A stretch of DNA of 64,000 bases, taken from positions 4,448,467 through 4,512,466 of the forward strand of contig CM035305.1 in the NCBI GenBank assembly GCA_002900995.3, read 5' to 3'. A model generated the notes under the pieces. The model ran no database searches. It saw only the letters and a program-made list of their open reading frames with translations, and was not told the DNA's origin. This DNA is from Ganoderma boninense. Lineage: Eukaryota > Basidiomycota > Agaricomycetes > Polyporales > Polyporaceae. Both the position numbers and the translations under genes were made by a program. Below, one piece after another: positions 56,639 through 64,000 of this stretch (its first letter is position 1; every line of letters begins with the position of its first letter).

Positions 56639-58437
56639 ATGACCAGTAACGTCAACGGCGCGGGCGACGGCGACTCTGTCAGAGCCCACCGCCTCACGGA
56701 CGACTACCCGCCCGCATACACAGACTTCTTCGGAAGCTCAATGGCATGCATCTTCAAGACAGGTCCCGTCTGGGAGGTCCGCGACGGCCTCGAGGCGCAG
56801 CCCTTCATCCGCGAGGCCCGCCCGGTGTACCACCCAGACAAGGTGGAGGCATGGCGCGCCGTGGGGCAAGCCATCTGGCGGTCCTTGGACGCGCTCGCGA
56901 TCGAGTGGACGTTCGTCAACCCGCTCGCGTACGCCAACGCCGGCGAGCCACAGCCCTTCTGCCCCTTCGTCGTCGTCGTCGGCGTGCGGCCCCGCACCGT
57001 CCCCTTCGCGCGCGCCGTCGAGGCCGCCACCGCCGCCGCGGCGATGCTCCACGACGCCGGCTTTGCCGGGGCCGAGGTCGCCGTCGTGGAGGGGCAGACG
57101 ACGCACACCGTCGCTCGCGCACGCGTCCGCGCCTGCTTTCCTTCGACCCTCTGCTCGATGATATCCCCGACTTGCGGAAGGCCTTCACCAGCACGCTCGG
57201 CCTCTCCATCGCACCCCTCGAGTTCCCCCCACTGCGGGGGCACAGGCGCGCTCTTCTATCGGCTCGGCGGAGACGACTGGGCCAAGCGTGTCGTCCTCCT
57301 GACGTGCGCACACGTCGTCCGCCCTCATCCCGGTCCCGGTCCCGAGTCCGAGCATCCCAACACGGCCACCACCAACACGACTGGGAGCCAGCCTCGCGAC
57401 CCGGAGGAGATCATCTCGCCCGGGTCCGGGGCCTACGACGACGCACTCGCAGCCTGGCGGAGGACATCGATAGCCAAGCACGCGCGATCAGGGCCTGGGA
57501 CGCCCTGCTAGCGACGCTCGGCGATCCTGCCCCAGACGAGCCCGAGCCCGCGCGAGTCGCCCGGAGGCGCACCGAGCTCCTGTCGTCAGTGCGCGGTGCA
57601 AAGGAGAGGATCGAGCAGGCGCACGCGCTGTACGACGCGGTCCAGGACCGCGCCGACCCCGGCAAGCGCGTCGTCGGCTCCGTCCTCCACTGCGAGCTGG
57701 GCGAGCTTTCGTCCGCCGGGTTCACCAAGGATTGGGCTCTGATTGAGCTCTACGAGGATATGATCGACTGGGACGCGTTCAGAGGGAACCAGGTCTTCGT
57801 CGGTACGTCCGTTTTTTGCATATCTTTATGTCGGGATCTGTCTCAACTCTCTTTTTGCCGCGTTGTTGTTTTCACAGCGGCTGCGAGTACGACGGCCTCC
57901 TCCCAATACGACAAGATCACGTGGCCCCAGGCTGCCGACTCGGACTACCCCGCGAACGGCCTCCTCCAGGCCCGCGGCATCGTCGAGGAGGCCGAGCTGC
58001 GCGCCCCGCAGCACCGCGACGCGCACGGCCAGACGTGCCTCCTCGTCCTCAAGAACGGCGCCGCGTCGGGGACGACGTTCGGCCGCGCCAACGGGCTCGA
58101 GTCTTTCGTCCGCCGCTGCGCACAGTGTCCGCCTGATGACTCGGAGACGACGTCGCTCGAGATCGCCGTGTTGCGGTACAGCAACAGCAACGGCAAGGAG
58201 CACCCCGCGTTCTCCGAGCCTGGGGACTCGGGAGCGGTCGTGCTCGACAGGACGGGTAAGATCGTGGGGGTGCTCACCGGGGGCGCAGGTTTTGGCAGTG
58301 GTACTACGGATAGCGAGAGCAGCAGCAGCACTCATGTATCGTATATGATCCCGTACTTCGACATCCACGCGCAGCTCATTGCCAAGTTCCCTGGCATCCA
58401 GCTCTACCCGGCTGTCGAACGAGCACCGCTGTGCTGA
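56639..58437 (+). CDS. Trypsin-like serine protease-fold protein of a basidiomycete family
   Basis: No signal peptide is present (MTSNVNGAGDGDSVRAHRLT), so a cytosolic protein is likely. An N-terminal alpha/beta-like region of about 200 residues (WTFVNPLAYANAGEPQPFC) precedes a trypsin-like domain. The catalytic His is in VLLTCAHVVRP, the acid probably in FTKDWALIELYED, and the nucleophile in EPGDSGAVVLDRTGKIVGVL. Between His and Asp is a long helical insertion (ARRRTELLSSVRGAKERIEQ). One intron (about 57806-57877) interrupts the gene after QVFVG. Three frame changes occur in the first exon, near 57120-57135, at the GGGGG near 57236, and near 57455. Each is mended by one base. The stop follows ERAPLC at 58435-58437. 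The family is seen mostly in basidiomycetes and is uncharacterised as far as I know. A decayed relative lies at 23250-24120. Confidence 0.75.
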
Positions 58438-59351
58438 GTACTAGGTAGCTACGTATCCAGCGTTGAGAATGAAATGTTCGTCTGTGGTCTCACAACTGTG
58501 ATGATGAAATCCACGTCGGAAATACGGGCCAAGAAAGAACAACCGTTAGATACAGTAATCCGCTTCGAAGACTCAGAACCATCAATCGTGGGTGGATTGT
58601 AGCGGAGGCGAACCGCCAGACTCCGATTCTTTCTTTGAGGCAACTGGGCATACTCATACGATACATGGCGCTTAGCTATATAGCTCATAGCTTGTAACTT
58701 GTGTGTGGACTCGTCTCGGAACTCATAACGTCCTTTGAATGCTAGTTGCTTGGTATGCGGACGACGGAACGAGATCATAGACTCGGAGATAGACAGAGGG
58801 TGAGAAGTGGAGAGATGGTATGGGACAGATGCTATAATGCTGCTGCTACTTACGGATACTAGCTACATACGAGACGAGGAGAGAAGCGATAGGACGATAG
58901 GACGATAGGACAGTGGAGAAAAGACTAGCTATAAGTTGAAGAGATGATGAGATGAGGAGAGGAGAGGACTGCAGAACGAGCGATTAAGTATATACAAAGC
59001 GAGGCTTCATGACGGATAAACATGTCGTCGAGAACAGACATATGCGAGCGAGCGATTGAGCGAGCAGAGATGGGAGCGAGACGACGACGACGACAAGAGG
59101 GAGCGAGACGGGACGAACCACAGACGACGACAGCGACAGCAACGACGGCGAGCACTAGTACCTGAACCGCGCGCCGACCACCGGCATTGCGCTCCGCCTA
59201 CACCCGCAGACGAGCACCGAGCATTCATCGAGCATTCATCGAGCACCGAGCAGAACCGCGACCCAAAAAACAAAAGCAAAACGCAACAATGAACGACCGC
59301 ACACACACACGGCAGGCAGCGCCCGCAGCAGCAGAGGAAAGGAAACGGTGC
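58438..59351. other. Intergenic region between convergent genes
   Basis: No gene seen. It contains a short (GATAGGAC)3 tandem repeat and AG-rich stretches, consistent with 3' flanking sequence of both neighbours. Confidence 0.6.
58888..58913 (+). repeat. (GATAGGAC)3 short tandem repeat
   Basis: Three consecutive 8-bp units in the convergent 3' intergenic region. Confidence 0.8.
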
Positions 59352-62300
59352 TCACGCGACAGGCCGCTCCCTACTGTCCCTCTCCCTCTCCCGCTCCCGC
59401 TCCCGCTCCCGCTCCCGGCCGGTGCTCGACGACGGCGACGGCGTCCCCTTCATCGCCATCGCCATCCCGGGGCCCACCACCGGCGACCCCTGCCCCGGGT
59501 GCAGCACGATCTCGCGCTTCCCGCGGGGCGGCGACGCCGAGCGTGACCCCATCCGCTCGTCCTCCGCCGGGCTCGTCCCGGACGACGGCGGCGAGCGCGT
59601 CGGGCCCATCGGGGGCAGGTGCGCGCCGTGCCCCGCGAGCCCCGCGCCGAGTGGACGTGGGTGTGGGGGGAGCGTCATCGGCAGTTGCGGGCTGGGCGGG
59701 TACGACGAGCGCGCGCTGTCCGGGGGGCCGGGGACCTGGCGCATGTCTGGGGAGTGCGACGTTGGCTGCTGGCGGAAGGGAATCGGGCTGAGACGCGTAC
59801 CGGGTCCGGGCGTGGGCGTTGGCCGCCCGTTCGTTGGGGGCGACACGCGCTGGCTCATGCTGCCCACGCGAGAGCGCTTGGCGTCGGGGTGGTCCTCGGG
59901 CCCAGGGCTGAGGGGCCGCTTGTTCGTCGAGGGCGATGTGCGCGACGAGGTCGACGGGCGGCGCACGAGATGTTGCTGTGGCGGCGAGGCTGCAGGCGGG
60001 AGGCGCGGGACACCAGGACCGGAGGGTGCGGCGAAGGCGCGGGGGTCCGAGGGCTGGTAGTTCTTGAGACCGATCAGTGCATCCGCGACGCCCTCGTCGT
60101 AGTCCTCGTCGAGGTGGCGAGAGGGCGTGAAGTGCGTCGAGTTGGTCGGCGAGGGCTGCACTGACCTGTTTGCGGACGCAGACCCATTCGAGCTCGACGG
60201 CTCGGGGCTCCCAGCTCCCTTCGGTCGGCCGAAGTCGACCTTGAACGCGCCCTGCACGGCCCCCGGGCCATCGTACGGTCCCTCGAGGCGCTGCCCCTCC
60301 TCCTTGACGCGCTTCTGCTGAGGCGCACGCCGCTTCCGTTCCTTCTTCGCAGAGTCGCCCGTCACCGACGAGTTCGATTCCGAGTCCTTGTCGCGGGTCT
60401 GGCGGCGCCGGCCCTGCTTCGGATCCGCGAGCCCCGCCACCTGCTGCGCCGAGAGGTGTGGGCTCTCGGATGTGCGGCCCTGCTGCTGGTGCGCCAAGGG
60501 CATGCGCATCGCCTGAGGGGAGGTCGCATACGGCATCTCAGCGCGAGACTCCAACACGACCTCACGCTCCGGCGCAGGCTGGTACTCGCGCGCAGGGTCG
60601 TATCGCCGACCCGCTGGCTCGTGCGCCATCTCGTGTACAGGCGGGCGGGCAGGAGGTGGCGAAGCACGCCGGGCGGGACCAGGCACGCCGTTCTTGGCGT
60701 CCCAGTACTGAGGCCCGCCAGGGTATCCAGGGTGTGCTGATCGAGGCGAGGCTTCTGGGGGGCTGCGGTCCCTCGCAGAGCGAGAGCTGTTACGCCGCTG
60801 AGGAACGGCAGGCGAATGGCCGCGAGAGTAGAACTGAGACGGAGGGCGTCCGTAGTCCATCGGAGGCCGGCCGCGCGACTCGCGCTCAGCCCACTCGGGG
60901 CTATCCACAGGAACCCGCCGGTCCCAACCAGGCCCATCACGCCCATAACCCGGGGGTGGAGGGGATCGCCGAGAGCCTGAACCTTGCGCCGGCCCATAGG
61001 GGGACGCTCAGCGTAGTTCATCATCACCGAGCGAGGACGCGCGTGAGGAGGGGGAGAAGCGGACGCGGAAGGAACCCGCATTGGGTGGAATGGGGGCTCG
61101 TGCGGGTGCTGGGGGTGAGCAGAGTGACGCAGCGCCTCTGGTGGGCCCTGTGGCTGGGGCGCGGGATGATGAAGCAGGCCGCCAGCCGGTCCACGAGGGC
61201 CGACGTCACGACCAGGCGGAGGAGGGAACGAGTTAGAATGCTCGCGTCCGTGAATCGGTGGCCTGTCAACGTCCATGGGCGCGAGCGGCGTGTGGGAGGG
61301 AGCGTGACGCGCCTCATCCAGCACGACAGGTGGCGGGGGACCACCTCGGAAGGGTCCTGGTGAGTTCCTGTTCTGCAACTGAGGGGGAACTGGCAGTGGG
61401 AGGTCCGTGGCACCGCTCCGAGCATCAGCTGGGAATAGTGGGCGCGAGTTGCCCTGCATCATGAGAGGAGGACCGCCGAGACCCGCAGGCGGCATCATGG
61501 GGTTCGCGTAGGCGGTAGGGTGCACATCCTGCGGACCAGGGGCAGCGGGCAGCGCCTGACCAGTAGCCTGAGCGTTCTTGAGGAGCGCAAGGCGTTGGGT
61601 GATAGCGTTGTTGGTGGGGTCGAGCTCGGCGGCGCGGGCGTATGCGTCGATAGCATCGGAGATCTGGTTGTTGCAGCTTTCATAGAGACTGCCCAAGTCG
61701 AACCACACTTCCGAGATGTACGGGTTGATGCGAATCGCGCGGGAGTACGCGTCCAATGCGTCCCGGTACTGATTGATCTGGAAGTAGAGGACGCCGATGG
61801 AGCACCAGAAGGTCGGGTTCCGACCATCCCTGTACACAGCCTGCTGGTAGGCCTCGTACGCCTTGTTGTATTTTTGGCCTGCCATGTACGCCCGGCCAAG
61901 CAAATACCAACTCTGCGCATCGCCCGGGTCTGAGGAACATGGCGTTAGAACGCGAACACCACCGGAACCCAAAGTCCCACTAACCTGTCTCGAGACTCTT
62001 AGTCAGGTACTGAATTGCGAGCTCCTGGTTTTGAAACGAGGACCCATCCTGGTGGTACAACCAGCCCAGCTGCTGGAGAACCTTAGCGTGATTGGGGTTC
62101 TCCTGGACAACACGCTCATAGGCGTCCCGCGCGTGAACATGCTACAAGCCACACATCTGATTAATGACCACGAAGCAGATCGTATCAGGGAACACGTACG
62201 TCACGCTGCTGCTCGAAGACATGGCCGATCTGGAACCAGATGTCTGCGTGCGCGAGGGGGCTGGGAGGATTCCGCAAGATGCCATCGAAGCACTCGAGGC

Positions 62301-63397
62301 TCTCTGGGTACTTGCCCTGCTGCTTGTAAATTATCCCCAGGCGGAAGAGGATCTCGTTCGCCTTGTCAAAGTCTAGACCTAGTAAATGAGCACACGATGG
62401 TCGCCCGGTGACGCCGAGAGGAACTCACCCTTGTCCATTTTGAGAACCGACGAGAAGGCTTCTTCGGCGTGATCCAAGGAGCCGTAGCGATCGTAGAGAA
62501 TGCCGATACCGTACCATAGCTTCGGGTCCTCCTGGAGGGATAGCGGGATGTGAGCGGCGTGCCTTGTGAACACGTGTTGGGGAGACGAACCTTGGGATTG
62601 GGAAGGAAGTAGAGGGCCTGCTGGTATGCGGCATAGGCCTTTTGCAGATCATCCTGCATTAGGTAACAATGGCCTGCGTGGGAGTGAGAAGGAGGCAGTG
62701 TGGGAAGGAGGAGAGGCGCGGCGTACCGAGGGCGGACCACACCTCGCCGTTGTCACCCTGGACCTGGAGCGCAGCCTGGAAGTACTCGACTGCCTGTGGG
62801 AGAACAAGCGTGGTCAGCGCACCAGCCAGGCGCAGATGCATCGGGCCACGGATGGCATGGCCGATGACGTAAGGCGGAGGACGTGAAGCGTGTCGCCCAA
62901 GGTTTGATCTGGCGCTTACCTTGGGATAATTCTCTTTGATCCGGGCAATGCCAGCGACTTGGGTGAGACCAGGCAGTGAGTGACTATTGTGGCGGAGCGC
63001 GTTCTCATATGCGGATAACGCGTGCTCCAGGTTGCCCATTTGCTCGGCTACTCGACCTGGTGATCCGACTCTTCAGTTTGATTGGCACTCCTCTCGGGCG
63101 CCGACCCCCACGCACCAATCATCAACCATGTCTGCTCGTTCGCTTGGTTCAAAATGTGTAGTGGGTTCGTCTTGTCCTCGCCGTTCGCCGCGGCCGGCTG
63201 TGTTGAGGGCGAAAGAACCTGAGACGCAATCGGTGCGCCTCTCGAGGGTCCCGCAAGAGCGTTGGGCGTTACATGGCCGTTGCCGTTGAGGTGCGGCGGA
63301 TGAGGGTGTGGATGTGCGGGAGGGGGGAGAGAGTGGAGTGGTGGGGGTCGTGGAGGCGGATGTCCCGTTCCGCTTGGCGGGGAGTACGCATGGACAT
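59352..63397 (-). CDS. CYC8: TPR corepressor Cyc8/Ssn6
   Basis: Ssn6/Cyc8 binds Tup1 and brings it to promoters as a general corepressor. About ten TPR units are visible: AEQMGNLEHALSAYENALRH, GEVWSALGHCYLMQDDLQKA, LWYGIGILYDRYGSLDHAEE, SWYLLGRAYMAGQKYNKAYE, FWCSIGVLYFQINQYRDALD and EVWFDLGSLYESCNNQISDA. They end LDPTNNAITQRLALLK. A very long Pro/Ser-rich tail follows, with an Arg-Glu alternating run just before the end (DSRERPVA, stop 59352-59354). The first intron joins WLMIG to RVAEQMGN in frame. One base seems missing near 60988-60994 (GPAQGSGSRRS needs CCC). The start is taken as ATG 63397 (MSMRTPRQAERD). Another indel in a C-rich run before HPPHLNGNGHV is needed to join it to the TPRs, so the first 50 residues are uncertain. 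Confidence 0.88.
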
Positions 63398-64000
63398 GGC
63401 AGGGAGAGATGGGAGAGGGCCACCGGGAGGGGGAGAGAGACGGCGGCGGGGGCGTCGGTGACGTTGGTCGGGGGCGGAAGGGGGGACGAGACGGAGGCGA
63501 TTGCGAAAGGGGGACGAGGATTGAGAGAAGGAGTATATAAGTGGCTGCGGGAGAGAGATCAGGGCGCAGAGGAAGACGATCAGAGATCTCCCCAGAGCTC
63601 ACCCAGGCGCCCACACAATTTGGCAAGATTGGAATCTCTGAAAACACGCGCGTCTCCTTCCCCGTCTCCAAGCAAATGCAACTGTCCAAATCGGGCGCAC
63701 CATCCCCCGACCCATCGGCCCTTCTTCGGCAACTATCCAATCTTCCAGGATCGAGATCTTCCCTCCGATCCCGCGTCATGCGCCTGCCCATTCCAGATTC
63801 AGAACGCCTGCACTGCTCATGCCCTTCCGCATGTTCCCTCCTCGCTTCCGATCCTGTCCGCCCCCCGGCGCTGGCCTTTTCCTTGCGCTTCCCCTTCGGG
63901 CTGCTTCCTGGCGATAATCGACTCCTCTGCCTGCTTCCTCTTCCAATCGCGATAAATGCATGTCCACATGAGCTTCTTTCATCTCCTTTGACCGGCCTCC
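63398..64000. other. Upstream region of CYC8 at the right edge
   Basis: Contains a strongly pyrimidine-rich tract on the minus strand (63420-63530), as is common before fungal transcription starts. No other gene is supported. Confidence 0.55.
63534..63540 (-). promoter_or_regulatory. TATA box of CYC8
   Basis: TTATATA on the minus strand, 137 nt upstream of the chosen start codon, followed by a CT-rich tract. Confidence 0.45.

Noticed and set aside
1..64000. CRISPR array, insertion sequence, riboswitch or bacterial operon
   Set aside because: No regularly spaced repeats or transposase genes; gene structure is eukaryotic throughout.

Overview
The window is nuclear DNA of a filamentous basidiomycete, probably an Agaricomycete. 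The evidence is GC-rich coding sequence, many introns of about 45-90 nt with GTNNGN donors and YAG acceptors, and families typical of that group: a YAP1-like bZIP factor, a cytosolic-looking trypsin-like protein family, a small DUF7704-like membrane protein, and S28 peptidases. Nothing bacterial, viral or plasmid-like was seen. I cannot name the species.

Layout. 0-4 kb: the N-terminal part of a gene running off the left edge, mitoribosomal mL38, and an LRR/F-box-like protein, all on the minus strand. 5-28.4 kb: a rearranged block. A 1.8-kb repeat and a membrane-protein gene occur at 5.2-9.0 kb and again, inverted, at 25.0-28.4 kb. Between them lie DNA topoisomerase II, an S28 peptidase, and a direct tandem duplication of (TOP2 tail + S28 peptidase), followed by a tRNA-Asn and a decayed trypsin-like gene. 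29.6-37.6 kb: compact conserved genes, namely NAA38, a CofD/UPF0052 protein, a disordered hypothetical protein, chorismate synthase and a DUF7704-like protein. 40.7-42.8 kb: the YAP1-like redox factor. 43-50.4 kb: a long stretch with no gene I can support. 50.4-52.6 kb: ERF4, the partner of the Ras palmitoyltransferase. 56.6-58.4 kb: an intact-looking trypsin-like gene. 59.4-63.4 kb: the TPR corepressor CYC8/SSN6.

The genes form no single pathway. Most are housekeeping genes (chromosome topology, mitochondrial translation, aromatic amino acid synthesis, N-terminal acetylation, Ras palmitoylation, transcriptional repression). The accessory content is the duplicated block, the unknown repeat and the trypsin-like family.

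A warning applies to every gene model. Many conserved genes are broken by single-base insertions or deletions, mostly in short homopolymer runs. TOP2 has four, and mL38, NAA38, YAP1, ERF4, CYC8, the DUF7704-like gene, the trypsin-like gene and the S28 copies have at least one each. So many independent lesions in genes expected to be functional point to consensus errors in a long-read assembly rather than true pseudogenes. Spans given for CDS features run from start codon to stop codon and include introns.
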